Positions 9,287 through 17,707 of a DNA stretch of 39,955 nt are shown here, in pieces (position 1 is the first letter of the stretch; each line of letters opens with the position of its first letter). Source of the DNA: Clostridia bacterium (GTDB lineage Bacteria; Bacillota; Clostridia; Oscillospirales; Acutalibacteraceae); the NCBI GenBank assembly GCA_017453685.1, contig JAFTEL010000178.1, positions 1 through 39,955 of the forward strand, in the 5' to 3' direction. The notes under the pieces were generated by a model. It saw nothing but the letters and a program-made list of their open reading frames with translations, made no database searches and had not been told where the DNA came from. The position numbers and the translations under genes are program-made.

Positions 9287-10489
9287 TCATTCCGCTTCGG
9301 CGATGATTTCTTTGACCGCGTCGTAAGCGGGCTTGGGCGTGCCGTCCAGATTGAAAAGCCCCCATTTTGTCTCAAACGGGCACCAGGTGTGACCGCAGGC
9401 CCAACACTTTTCCATATCCTGACAGCAGTAGATGATCATGCCGGCCAGACAGTTCAGCTTTTTGAGTTCGCCCATGACCCGCCTGAAATATTCCGCCTGC
9501 CCCTCGGGCGTATGCGGGATATTTTCGATGGTTTCCGCCGCTGTCTCGCCGTAAAAATGCTGATATTCCTTTTCAAACACGATTTCTGCCCAGCGTTCCT
9601 CGTCGTCCGGATAACCGTCCTTCAGTCTCTGCTGGAACTGCGGCGGCAGCTTGCGGATGAAATTCATGCCGTCCGCAATGGCTTCTTCCTCGGTCGCATA
9701 GCCGTAATAGCCGAGAATTTCCGCCTTCTGTTCGGGCGTTTTCGGCCCGCCCACGCTCCAGAAGCCGAATTCCTGAATGATGATCGGCTTGCAGGTGATG
9801 CGGTATAATTCCTTGACCTTTTTGCAGTAGTCGCGCGCTTCGGCGTTCCCCTGATTGCCGGTGTAAAGATCGATGCCGACATAATCACAGTATTTAAGGT
9901 ACGGCTTCATCAGCTTATGAAGGTTACGGCTCATATCCGCCGAATTGTAGCCGATGGGGAAGTTTTCGGTCACCTTGTCCAGCGCTTCGAGCTGAATGCC
10001 GATGAACACCGCCGCTTCTTCCAGCGTCAGCGGTTTTGTGAACGTGTCCAACCCCATTTCGTTGGTGATCTGGAACGCACCCGTGATATCCTTGAGATCG
10101 TTGTAAAGAAACACGGCGATCTCCTGCGTCTTTTCCACCTCTTCCACAGGGTTGAAGCCGCCGATGTTGAAATAATCTTTGGGATACGGCGTCACCGCCA
10201 TGACCTTGAAGCCGCGGTCGGTGTAACCCTTGGCGCGGGCCTTGAAATCGAGATAATGCTGACTGATCTCGCCGATCTGATTATAGGGATAGGGAATATC
10301 AAACCGCACCCATTTCAGCCCCGCGTCGGCGAGCATTTCGTAATTCTCGTTCGGGTGACACACGCCGTACATAAACCCGCCGTTTTGCTCGATCAGGTTC
10401 TGAACGTTTTTGTCGGGCAGGTTGAAAATACTGCCGAAAAAGCAGGAAATCGTGATGAGGAGCGTTTCAAAGAATGCGATGATTTTCAT
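9287..10489 (-). CDS. Clan GH-A glycoside hydrolase (TIM barrel), membrane-tethered
   Basis: This 400-residue protein begins with a hydrophobic segment (about 3-23, ending in CFFGSIF) and then a TIM-barrel. The strand-4 motif ITNEM gives an Asn-Glu acid/base candidate at Glu144, and IIQEFGFWS gives a strand-7 nucleophile candidate at Glu240. That Asn-Glu / Glu arrangement is the hallmark of the retaining clan GH-A. The family (GH5, GH39 or another) could not be settled by eye. The start has GGGAGG upstream, and the gene begins 15 bases after the stop of the GH39-like gene. It probably acts with the rhamnosidase and GH39-like enzyme on one branched plant or microbial glycan (inference from the operon). 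Confidence 0.75.
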   Translation of the reverse strand: MKIIAFFETLLITISCFFGSIFNLPDKNVQNLIEQNGGFMYGVCHPNENYEMLADAGLKWVRFDIPYPYNQIGEISQHYLDFKARAKGYTDRGFKVMAVTPYPKDYFNIGGFNPVEEVEKTQEIAVFLYNDLKDITGAFQITNEMGLDTFTKPLTLEEAAVFIGIQLEALDKVTENFPIGYNSADMSRNLHKLMKPYLKYCDYVGIDLYTGNQGNAEARDYCKKVKELYRITCKPIIIQEFGFWSVGGPKTPEQKAEILGYYGYATEEEAIADGMNFIRKLPPQFQQRLKDGYPDDEERWAEIVFEKEYQHFYGETAAETIENIPHTPEGQAEYFRRVMGELKKLNCLAGMIIYCCQDMEKCWACGHTWCPFETKWGLFNLDGTPKPAYDAVKEIIAEAE

Positions 10490-10504
10490 GAGAAATCCTC
10501 CCGA

Positions 10505-11866
10505 TTATTTCTTGAACGTGACGTAAAGCATGGAGCCGCTTTCGATTTTTTCGGGCAGCGGAACCTCGACCCATTCACAGTTCTCGTTGACCGTCATGCA
10601 TTTGTCAACGATATAGTCCCCCGCGTCGAGCTTCAGCTTTCTGTCTCTCTTCTCGGAAACGTTTGCGATCAGCAGCGCATGCCCGTCTTCGCCCGTTGCC
10701 GCGAGGGCGTAAAGATCATCGGCAAGCCGCAGATTTTTGATCTGAGCCTGCTGACCGAGCTGATACAGCTGACCGAACGCCCAGAAGCCATAGTAAGCCG
10801 TGGAGGGCTGATGCTTGACAAACAGACCCGCCCACATCAGTCCGTCGTCGTCTCCGTCGTAGTAATGTGCCATGTCAAGCCCTTCGTTCTGGAACATAAT
10901 GAGCATCGACGTCTGATTGGCGCCGTAGCGGCGATCGAGCTTGTCATTCTCCGTGGGGTTATAGTTCCATTCGTCGCAGATGATCTCCGTGTCGCCGTAA
11001 CCGGCCTCGGAGAGGGTCTCTTTGACATATTCGATATATCTGGCGTTCTTCCCCGTGGTGGTATAGCTGTGCCACGAGAAGAAATCCATGGGAGAACCGT
11101 GCTCCTCAATGTAGCTGAGGAAATTTTGGTAATAGGTGATGAAATACTGATTTCTCGGGGTCGAGCCCGTGTTGATCGCGTTCGTTTTGGTCAGCGCGTA
11201 GAACCCGCAGGAACCGTAGCCGCCGATTTTCAGGTCGGGAAATCGGTTCTTCAGATGCTTCGCCGCAACATCGTAAAGGCGGAAGAATTCTTCATCGGAG
11301 CCGACCCAGAAGTGGTTGTCCGCGATATCGTCGCTGTTTTCGGGCTCGTTCCAGATTTCCCAGTACTCAATATTATAGCGGAATCCGTTTGCCCAGCCTT
11401 CGTTGTAGTGCAGGATGATATGCTCGCAAATCTGCGCCCATTTCTCATAGTCCGCAGGAGGCAGCAGAAACTCGCGATCGCGCACCGGGTCGCTGTAGCT
11501 GATCCCCAAACGGAAGAAAGGCTCCATGCCCGTGTCGACGATCGACGCGATCACCTTATCACATTCCGCAAAGCAGTAGGAGCTTTCATCATTGACGTCC
11601 TTGGAAAAATCAGGAAAGATATTATGAATGTCCGTCGCATGGATATCGTGCGTGCGGCAGGAGGTCATGTTCGCCTCGGTGAAATAACGGTTGATCTCGC
11701 TGTTCAGTTCATATTCCGGCATCCGGCCGATATTGTGGACGGGTCTGATCTCGCCCACCGTTTGGTCAAAATCGATCCGGATGACGTTTGGCGTGAAGAT
11801 CAACTGGAACAGAGAGGTGAAAAAGGTGAGAATTGCCATCAATACGGCGCTGAATCTTTGCAGCAT
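10505..11866 (-). CDS. GH39-like glycoside hydrolase (beta-xylosidase family)
   Basis: This 453-residue protein has a hydrophobic N-terminus (about 4-26, containing TFFTSLFQLIF), a TIM-barrel and a C-terminal beta-sandwich (about 375-450). The barrel shows YWEIWNEPE with the acid/base Glu174, and CDEWNY with the nucleophile Glu299. WNEPE and DEW, with the accessory sandwich, resemble GH39 enzymes such as beta-xylosidase and alpha-L-iduronidase; other GH39 specificities exist, so the substrate is open. The start has GGAGG seven bases upstream. It is the second gene of the operon, 35 bases after the MFS transporter. Confidence 0.78.
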   Translation of the reverse strand: MLQRFSAVLMAILTFFTSLFQLIFTPNVIRIDFDQTVGEIRPVHNIGRMPEYELNSEINRYFTEANMTSCRTHDIHATDIHNIFPDFSKDVNDESSYCFAECDKVIASIVDTGMEPFFRLGISYSDPVRDREFLLPPADYEKWAQICEHIILHYNEGWANGFRYNIEYWEIWNEPENSDDIADNHFWVGSDEEFFRLYDVAAKHLKNRFPDLKIGGYGSCGFYALTKTNAINTGSTPRNQYFITYYQNFLSYIEEHGSPMDFFSWHSYTTTGKNARYIEYVKETLSEAGYGDTEIICDEWNYNPTENDKLDRRYGANQTSMLIMFQNEGLDMAHYYDGDDDGLMWAGLFVKHQPSTAYYGFWAFGQLYQLGQQAQIKNLRLADDLYALAATGEDGHALLIANVSEKRDRKLKLDAGDYIVDKCMTVNENCEWVEVPLPEKIESGSMLYVTFKK

Positions 11867-11901
11867 AAAATCGCCTCCACAGTTATAGAGAATATCGCGC
11901 G

Positions 11902-13332
11902 TTACTGCGCATCAACGGGTGTTTCTTCCCCCAGGGTATTCAGATCGGTACCTTTGGTCTCTTTCACCTTGCGTTTGAGCATGACGGCGGCGCACGCGAT
12001 GAACGGGACGGCGACGACCAGACAGGTCAGCCAAACCGGCAGAACAAGCATGCCGACGATGACCAGCAGATAGCCGACGACGAGGCCGATCATGGTGAGC
12101 ATGCCCACCGCGCCGACCGCGGAGGCGCGAATATCCGTCGGGACTTTTTCGGTCATCATAATGTTCATGTAATCCCTGCCGATCCAGTAGCAGCCCTGGT
12201 ACAGCCCACAGAAGCCGCCGATCAGGTAAGGATTCCAAAGCCGGTTGATGCCTACAGCAAAGAGGATGAAGCCCGTAATGCTCAGCACGCTCGCCGAAAG
12301 AATGGTTTTTCTTCGACCGAGCGTGTCCGCGATGAACCCCGAAAAGAAGGTCAGCAGCGCGTAAACGATCGGCAGAACAAACAGCGCTTTGGTGATTTCC
12401 GCCGTCGTCATGCCTGCAATATGCATGGACGACTCAAAATACAGCGCGATCGCGGGCATACCCGCGTCAAAGATGATATTGGCAAGGATCAGGTACTTGG
12501 TGTCATCGCTTGAAAAAATATACTTGACGGCATTGATCACGCCGGACTGATTCCGGTGCGCTTTTTTCGATTCTTTTTCGCGCTGCTTGAGCGCCTGCCG
12601 TTCCTCATAGGGTATGGAAAGATAAGCGGTTCGCTCTTTGATAAACACTTTTGTGTCTTTCACCAGGAACAGCACCAGAAAAGCCGCCGCAAAACCGATC
12701 AGGGACGGCAGAAGGAAGATCCTTCTCCACAGCGTCGCGTCGTCGCCCATCAGGATGCGGCGCAGCACAGGGATCATCACAACGCCGAAGATGCCAAGGC
12801 TTTTCAGCACGCTGTAAATCGCGGCGCGGGAGCGGTCAGGCGCTTCTTCCAGTATGTAAATGATCTGGATATCGTGACCGATGAAGAAGCTGATAACGGC
12901 AAAACCAAGCAGGAAAACGAGATAGTTGGGCGAAAAATAGATGATCAGCAGCCCCGACGCCATGCCGAGGGTCGAAATGACGAACAGCGGCTTTCTGCCC
13001 CATTTATCCGCCAGCGCTTTGTAAAACGGCGTCACCGCGCCCAGCGCATAGCCGAGCACGCTGACGGAAGTATGCAGCGACAACCCCTGCTCGAAAGTGT
13101 AAGTCTTGCCGAGAAAAGGCTTGTTCACAAAGAATTCCGTCACAAAAGAGGACTGCACGGAGACGGACAGATTGCTCGTGATCTCATCCAGAATGTTGAC
13201 AACGGCGATGATCACCAGCAGAAGCAGAAAATAATACCGCCAAGGATTGCTCTGCGCGCTTTTGGTCAGACGCGCCAGCTGTTTTTCTTCAAACCGCTTC
13301 GCCCGCAGGGCTTTGCTTTCCATATTCTTCAT
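11902..13332 (-). CDS. Major facilitator superfamily transporter, likely sugar or glycoside
   Basis: This 476-residue membrane protein has about twelve hydrophobic segments in two halves. The MFS loop signature is visible as ADKWGRKPLF after TM2 and again as ADTLGRRKTI in the second half. A charged N-terminal tail (residues 1-35) and a charged central loop (KDTKVFIKERTAYL...KQREKESKKAHRNQ) lie on the cytoplasmic side. The chosen ATG (13330-13332) has GGAGG five bases upstream; the in-frame double ATG further up has no ribosome site. As the first gene of the hydrolase operon it probably imports the sugars or oligosaccharides released by its neighbours (inference). Sugar-porter-like MFS proteins are the nearest type I recognise. 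Confidence 0.8.
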   Translation of the reverse strand: MKNMESKALRAKRFEEKQLARLTKSAQSNPWRYYFLLLLVIIAVVNILDEITSNLSVSVQSSFVTEFFVNKPFLGKTYTFEQGLSLHTSVSVLGYALGAVTPFYKALADKWGRKPLFVISTLGMASGLLIIYFSPNYLVFLLGFAVISFFIGHDIQIIYILEEAPDRSRAAIYSVLKSLGIFGVVMIPVLRRILMGDDATLWRRIFLLPSLIGFAAAFLVLFLVKDTKVFIKERTAYLSIPYEERQALKQREKESKKAHRNQSGVINAVKYIFSSDDTKYLILANIIFDAGMPAIALYFESSMHIAGMTTAEITKALFVLPIVYALLTFFSGFIADTLGRRKTILSASVLSITGFILFAVGINRLWNPYLIGGFCGLYQGCYWIGRDYMNIMMTEKVPTDIRASAVGAVGMLTMIGLVVGYLLVIVGMLVLPVWLTCLVVAVPFIACAAVMLKRKVKETKGTDLNTLGEETPVDAQ

Positions 13333-13364
13333 GGCTGCCTCCGTATTCATCATTTCTGTTTTTA

Positions 13365-13393
13365 ATTATAACAAAATAATAGCCGCCATTCAA
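13365..13393 (-). promoter_or_regulatory. SigA-type promoter of the MFS/glycoside hydrolase operon
   Basis: On the minus strand: TTGAAT (13388-13393), 17-base spacer, TATAAT (13365-13370). Start of transcription is expected near 13358, leaving a short leader before the chosen ATG at 13332. Confidence 0.65.
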
Positions 13394-13405
13394 CATAAAA
13401 TCGGC

Positions 13406-13441
13406 AAAAAAGCAGGGGACAACGCTGTGTTTGTCCCCTGC
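13406..13441 (-). terminator. Intrinsic terminator after the 915-aa surface protein gene
   Basis: A perfect 11-bp stem (13412-13422 with 13431-13441, GCAGGGGACAA), an 8-base loop and, on the minus strand, a run of six T (13406-13411). It separates the surface protein gene from the MFS operon. Confidence 0.85.
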
Positions 13442-13474
13442 TGATCGTGTTAAGGTTTTATGCAGATTTTCCTG

Positions 13475-16222
13475 TTAAGCAACTTTGACAAATAATAGAT
13501 TGAACAGATACGTAAACACCGAACGGATGAAGCTGAGGATTTGAGCGACGACGCTCCCCTGCTCCGCCGCGGCTTCTTCCTGCGGCTGATCGACCGCGGG
13601 CTCGTCGAACTCGATCACCTGGTCAATGAGACCGCAGTATTCGAGATAAACGCTGTTCGTTTGCAGCTGATCATCCGGCAGCGTCTGATCAACGCTATCC
13701 AGCAGCAGACCGGCCTGTTCAAGGATCGCCGCATCCGCTTCGGTGATGGCGCCGTCGTGGTTCACGTCGCACGCCATGCGCTGCGCGTCGGTCAGCGAGT
13801 TTTCGCTGATCATGCCGTTCACAACGAGCTTGACAAAGTAAGCGTCCGTACCGTCGTACCAGACGTCACCGTTGACGTCGCCGAAGACGATGAGCGTGAA
13901 CGTGTCGACCGCGTCGCCGTACTCGTCTTTCATCGTGATGATGCTGCCGGTACCGCCGCCGTTGGCAGCGGGCGTAAAGGTAAGGCTGCCGTTTGCCGTC
14001 GTGGTGAACAGCGGCAGAACGTCCGCCATGCCGGGCAGAACGCCGTAGACGAAGTGGTTGGTCTCATCCACCACCGCACTGCTGCCCTGAGCCGGAGTCA
14101 AATGCGGCACCGCCCGCTCCACGAGCTGCGCAATGGCGTTGGTGATCGCCTGCGCCATGGCATCGACTCTCGCCTGATCCGTATAGGGCAAATCATAAAC
14201 GACATTATTGATCGCCTGCTGGACAGCCGCAAAGCTTTCCGTCGTATAACGGTCGGGGGTAAGCGCTTCGTACGCGCTGACCGCCTGATACAACGCCGTA
14301 TAATTCGCCGGACGGATCTGCAACCCGTTGATGGCGTCATTGATGGCGTTCGTTGCCTCGCTCACTTCCGCGGTCGTGGGATATTCCTTGCTATAAACAG
14401 CAGAGCCCGTTTGGATTGCCGCCTGCAGCGCCGCATAGCTGTCTGCCGTATACGGCGTGCTGAGGTAACTGTTTGCGTTAAAGAGCGCCTGATTCAGAGC
14501 CGTTTTATCGACCGTAACGGCGACGGAGCACGTTGCCGTATAGCCGCCGTCCGCCGTGATGCAGCGGATTTCAGCCGTACCACCGTCCACTGCTGTCACC
14601 GTGCCACCGTTGACCGTTGCGACAGTCGGATCGCTGGTTTCCCAGATCACGGTCTTGATCGTTGCCGCGCCGATGCCTAAAGTGCCCCCCTGCGGAGCGA
14701 CCGTGGCGGTAAGCGAGGCGGTGGAGCCGGGGGTCATGGAAAGCGACGTTGTGTTGAGGGTGACGCCGGTCGCCTGCGTTTTCACAAAGGAGACGTAGAC
14801 CCAGTCGCTGAACTGTCTGCCGTTGTAATCCGTGACCGTGACGGTGATCTTCGCGGCAGCCGCGCTGTTGGAAACAGGTTTGACCGTGCCGTTCTGGTCA
14901 ACGGACATCGCCGTGTCGGAGGACGACCACGTGACGGATTGATACGCCGCATCAGCGGGCGACACCGTAAAGCCCAGCGAGAAGGACTGGCTGGCGTAGT
15001 TGACAAGCGTTCCCACCTTGACGGAATTATATTTGGCGGCGGGCGAACCGTCGTGCGTGATCACAATGGAATCGATCGTGGCAAGCGGTTGCAGCGCCTG
15101 CATCGCGGCGGAAAGCGCCGCCGTCGCGTCGTCGATCTCCTGTTGGGATGACGTGGTATAGAAATCCTTTTCATTGACGGCGACCGCCTGCGCAAGCGCG
15201 TTCGCCACCGGCTGCCAGCTTTCCGCCGTGTAAAGCGTTTGGTCGAGCTGATTGGCTTCGTTGATCTTTTGCTGCAGCGCTTTGCGGTTATAATCGACGT
15301 ACACCCAGCAGTTCGCGGAATAGCCGCCGTCGACCGCCGTGGCCGTAATGACCGCAGCCGGAAGCTCCGGACCCGACGCCCGGTTGAAGTGCAGCGTGCC
15401 GTCGCTGTCCACCGACACATCCTCGGAATTGGTTGACGACCAGATGATATCCTGAATGTTCGCAGTGCAGTGCCCGAGAACCTGAGGCGAAAGCGTATAG
15501 CTGATTTTGCCCGTTTCGCCCAGATAACCGGTCATCGACTCGGCGCCGAACGTCAGACCGCTCGTATGGATCTTGGCAAAGCATACGTTCAAGGTGGGGT
15601 TGTTCGTGAGCTCCCTGCCGTCATAGGTCGTAACGGTGACGGTGATCTGCGCAACCTGCGGATCGTTGACCGTGGGGGTCACGACGCCGTCCGCCGAAAC
15701 GGAAACGTTCGGGTTGGAGGACGACCATCTGACCGAGCGGATGAGCGATTCATAGGGATAGGTCAGGCAGGAATACTGCTGCGAAACGTTGCGGTAATCC
15801 GTCGTCAGACCGACGGAGACCTGATCGTAATAAACGAGCCCGCCGCTGCGAAGGGTGAACACCTGATCGGGGTCGATGATGGGGGTCAGCACCGCGTAGG
15901 CAGCACCGAGGGCGTTATAGGCGGCGTTGATTTCGGCTGCGCTCGCGCCGCCGTTCTGTTCCACAGCCTTTGCCTGCGCCAGTTCAGTTTGAAACGCGTC
16001 GATATCCGATTGCGGCGCAGTGAGCTGCGTCAGATCCAGCGCGTCTGACAGCTCGATCAGATTCCGCAGACCGTAGATGTCCGCTTGAGGCGTCGCGTCG
16101 CGCGTATCGGATTGCAGACCGATGACCGCGGCGGCAAAGCCCTGAAGACCGGGCACGGCGCAGGTCATCAGCAAAGCAATTGCGCAGACCACGCAGCACA
16201 GTTTCTTTACGGAGGTATGCAT
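13475..16222 (-). CDS. Secreted modular surface protein, shorter paralogue (Big_2 / FIVAR / dockerin-like)
   Basis: This 915-residue protein has a signal peptide nearly identical to that of the 1796-aa protein and repeats its architecture without the long N-terminal region. FIVAR-type helical modules lie near 45-118, 312-381, 572-638 and 639-705, and Big_2-like modules near 220-308 and 483-568. A dockerin-like pair (DVNGD..YDGTD and DVNHDGAITEAD) lies near 780-841. It ends in the same aromatic helix (ILSFIRSV...LLFVKVA). The last 200 residues are almost the same as in the paralogue, including an 88-base identical DNA run. The start has AAAGGAA upstream. It has its own promoter and a strong terminator, so it is monocistronic. 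A cell-surface adhesion or substrate-binding role is inferred. Confidence 0.85.
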   Translation of the reverse strand: MHTSVKKLCCVVCAIALLMTCAVPGLQGFAAAVIGLQSDTRDATPQADIYGLRNLIELSDALDLTQLTAPQSDIDAFQTELAQAKAVEQNGGASAAEINAAYNALGAAYAVLTPIIDPDQVFTLRSGGLVYYDQVSVGLTTDYRNVSQQYSCLTYPYESLIRSVRWSSSNPNVSVSADGVVTPTVNDPQVAQITVTVTTYDGRELTNNPTLNVCFAKIHTSGLTFGAESMTGYLGETGKISYTLSPQVLGHCTANIQDIIWSSTNSEDVSVDSDGTLHFNRASGPELPAAVITATAVDGGYSANCWVYVDYNRKALQQKINEANQLDQTLYTAESWQPVANALAQAVAVNEKDFYTTSSQQEIDDATAALSAAMQALQPLATIDSIVITHDGSPAAKYNSVKVGTLVNYASQSFSLGFTVSPADAAYQSVTWSSSDTAMSVDQNGTVKPVSNSAAAAKITVTVTDYNGRQFSDWVYVSFVKTQATGVTLNTTSLSMTPGSTASLTATVAPQGGTLGIGAATIKTVIWETSDPTVATVNGGTVTAVDGGTAEIRCITADGGYTATCSVAVTVDKTALNQALFNANSYLSTPYTADSYAALQAAIQTGSAVYSKEYPTTAEVSEATNAINDAINGLQIRPANYTALYQAVSAYEALTPDRYTTESFAAVQQAINNVVYDLPYTDQARVDAMAQAITNAIAQLVERAVPHLTPAQGSSAVVDETNHFVYGVLPGMADVLPLFTTTANGSLTFTPAANGGGTGSIITMKDEYGDAVDTFTLIVFGDVNGDVWYDGTDAYFVKLVVNGMISENSLTDAQRMACDVNHDGAITEADAAILEQAGLLLDSVDQTLPDDQLQTNSVYLEYCGLIDQVIEFDEPAVDQPQEEAAAEQGSVVAQILSFIRSVFTYLFNLLFVKVA
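13892..13979. repeat. 88-bp exact direct repeat, copy 2
   Basis: Identical to 439-526 and in the same orientation. Recombination between the two copies would delete the whole MFS/glycoside hydrolase/phosphoesterase operon and leave one chimeric surface protein gene. Confidence 0.85.
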
Positions 16223-16252
16223 AAAACCATTCCTTTCCGATTATTTTTTCTT

Positions 16253-16281
16253 ATTATATACTTGTTTGCAGCAAAATGCAA
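16253..16281 (-). promoter_or_regulatory. SigA-type promoter for the 915-aa surface protein
   Basis: On the minus strand: TTGCAT (16276-16281), 17-base spacer, TATAAT (16253-16258). The hexamers and spacing match those before the 1796-aa paralogue although the surrounding bases differ. Confidence 0.65.
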
Positions 16282-16291
16282 TAAAAAAAGC

Positions 16292-16323
16292 AAAAAAGCC
16301 TGTTTGTTTTTGTACAAACAGAC
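16292..16323 (-). terminator. Intrinsic terminator after the lipoprotein gene
   Basis: On the minus strand a stem of about 10 bp (GTCTGTTTGT with ACAAACAGGC, 16298-16323) is followed by six T (16292-16297). It ends the two-gene operon 17623-16385. Confidence 0.75.
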
Positions 16324-16384
16324 GTTTTTTGTTCTGCTATTGAGTCATTTGACCAAAATCAGCAAGTCAAATCAGAATATGCCG

Positions 16385-17068
16385 TCATTTCGCGCCGAGC
16401 GCGCCGACAAACGCGGGCTGCGTTTTCAGCACGGTTCCGTCTGCGTCGAGCACCTCGATGACCGCGTCAAATCTGGAATCATCGGTCTGAAAACGGATCG
16501 TATAGCCGTCGCCGAGCGTGACGTCCTTGACGGAAAAATAGGCGTGATCCTCGTCGATCGCTCTGACGATAAACAGCTGCTCCGCCGGTTCCGTGAGGGT
16601 GATCTCGCGCTGTTCCCCGGCGCCGAGCGCTTTTGCGGTCGCCGTGCCCCACAGGGAGGATTTCAGGTTGTCCTCGGTCTGCGGCATGATCCAGAAGTCG
16701 GCGGTCGCCACGTTGTTGACCAGCGTGACGCGGAGACTTTCCCGTTCGGCGGCAAGCATGCTGTTATGTGATTCCACGTGCAGCGTTACGTCGTGTTTCG
16801 GCATGGTAAAGTTGAAAATATAGCCGTGCTCGTTGTCGTAATCCTGCGACAAACCCACGTCGTCATCCGCCCAAAAACGGTAATCCGTATCGGTGGCGAT
16901 GAACTTGAAATAGACGGTCACCCTGTCCCCCGCGGCATACGCGGTCTTTTTGCTTTCAAACCCGTAGCCGTCGAAGTTGAGCGCATATTTTTGCCTGCCG
17001 CAGCCGAATAAGGCCAGCATCATGATCACTTCCAAACAAACGCAAATACAACAAACGATTCGCTTCAT
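16385..17068 (-). CDS. Putative lipoprotein with a beta-rich extracellular domain
   Basis: This 227-residue protein has a basic, Cys-rich N-terminus and a lipobox-like LFGC (Cys at about 23), so it is probably anchored by lipidation outside the membrane. The following part (about 28-100), with AGDRVTVYF and FTMPKHDVTLHV, resembles divergent InlB-type B-repeats. The rest is beta-rich with no motif that I recognise. The start has AGGAG seven bases upstream. It follows the secreted protein gene by 21 bases and precedes a terminator, so the two form an operon. The function is unknown. Confidence 0.7.
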   Translation of the reverse strand: MKRIVCCICVCLEVIMMLALFGCGRQKYALNFDGYGFESKKTAYAAGDRVTVYFKFIATDTDYRFWADDDVGLSQDYDNEHGYIFNFTMPKHDVTLHVESHNSMLAAERESLRVTLVNNVATADFWIMPQTEDNLKSSLWGTATAKALGAGEQREITLTEPAEQLFIVRAIDEDHAYFSVKDVTLGDGYTIRFQTDDSRFDAVIEVLDADGTVLKTQPAFVGALGAK

Positions 17069-17089
17069 CGGTTTTCTCCTGAAAGAATA

Positions 17090-17623
17090 TCAGTTCAGCC
17101 CAAACAGTTTGCGGAAGAAATTGGCGATTCTTGCAAAGAAAGCTTTGATGGAATCGATTGTCCGTTTGAAAAAGCTGTCGGGTTTTGGCTGAACGGGCGA
17201 CGCGGGCGTCACGACATAGGAACGGGCGAGCATCGTGTCCGTTTCCATGGAAACGCAGTGCGTCTTCTGACCATTCAGATACACGACCGTGGGGCTCTCA
17301 TTGAAGTTGCTTTCGTTTTTCTGCACTACCGCGAACTTATATCCCGCAGCGGGTCTGACTTCAAACACCAGCGCGTATTCCCAGCCTTCTTCAAACGCCG
17401 TGACCGGCTCATCGGCGGCCATTCTCTTGATCCAATAGCGGATCGTCGCGGTGTATTGATCGGGCTCGGCGGACTCAATGGTCAAGTCGGGCGCTTCGCC
17501 GACGACGGGTTCCGTGACGGACAGGCGGACTTCGGTGATGGTCTGCGCCTCATCCGCGAACGCGGGAATCGCCGTCAGCACGATCAGCAGCAGACAGAAG
17601 AAAACAGGCAGGATTTTTTTCAT
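17090..17623 (-). CDS. Small secreted protein with an amphipathic C-terminal helix
   Basis: This 177-residue protein has a classical signal peptide (about 1-24, ending AFADE), a beta-rich middle (about 25-140) with an IRYWIKR segment, and a Pro-rich linker before a strongly amphipathic tail (FFKRTIDSIKAFFARI...KLFGLN). Aromatic-basic tails of this kind recur in this window and may bind membrane. The ATG at 17621-17623 has AAGGAG eight bases upstream; an in-frame GTG nine bases earlier overlaps that site and is less likely. It is the first gene of an operon with the lipoprotein at 16385-17068. No family was recognised. Confidence 0.7.
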   Translation of the reverse strand: MKKILPVFFCLLLIVLTAIPAFADEAQTITEVRLSVTEPVVGEAPDLTIESAEPDQYTATIRYWIKRMAADEPVTAFEEGWEYALVFEVRPAAGYKFAVVQKNESNFNESPTVVYLNGQKTHCVSMETDTMLARSYVVTPASPVQPKPDSFFKRTIDSIKAFFARIANFFRKLFGLN

Positions 17624-17646
17624 GGCAATCACTCCTTAAAGGACAG

Positions 17647-17675
17647 TTGAAAAAACCAATTCTTTTCGTTATAAT
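17647..17675 (+). promoter_or_regulatory. SigA-type promoter of the EamA transporter gene
   Basis: TTGAAA (17647-17652), 17-base spacer, TATAAT (17670-17675), 32 bases before the ATG. It lies in the divergent space shared with the operon on the other strand. Confidence 0.65.
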
Positions 17676-17707
17676 GGTGGTAGAAATGCGAACGAGGAGG
17701 TGACGCG

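Noticed and set aside
9917-12073. Long plus-strand open frame of 718 codons
   Set aside because: It lies antisense to two glycoside hydrolases and the MFS gene, whose translations show clear family motifs. The antisense translation is rich in Arg, His and Val with no recognisable domain.
2000-16000. Repeated sequence in the surface protein genes as a possible CRISPR array
   Set aside because: The repeats are long diverged protein-coding modules, not short identical repeats with unique spacers. No cas-like gene is present.
13475-17623. Prophage or integrated element near the surface proteins
   Set aside because: No integrase, transposase, phage structural gene or attachment-site duplication was seen anywhere in the window.
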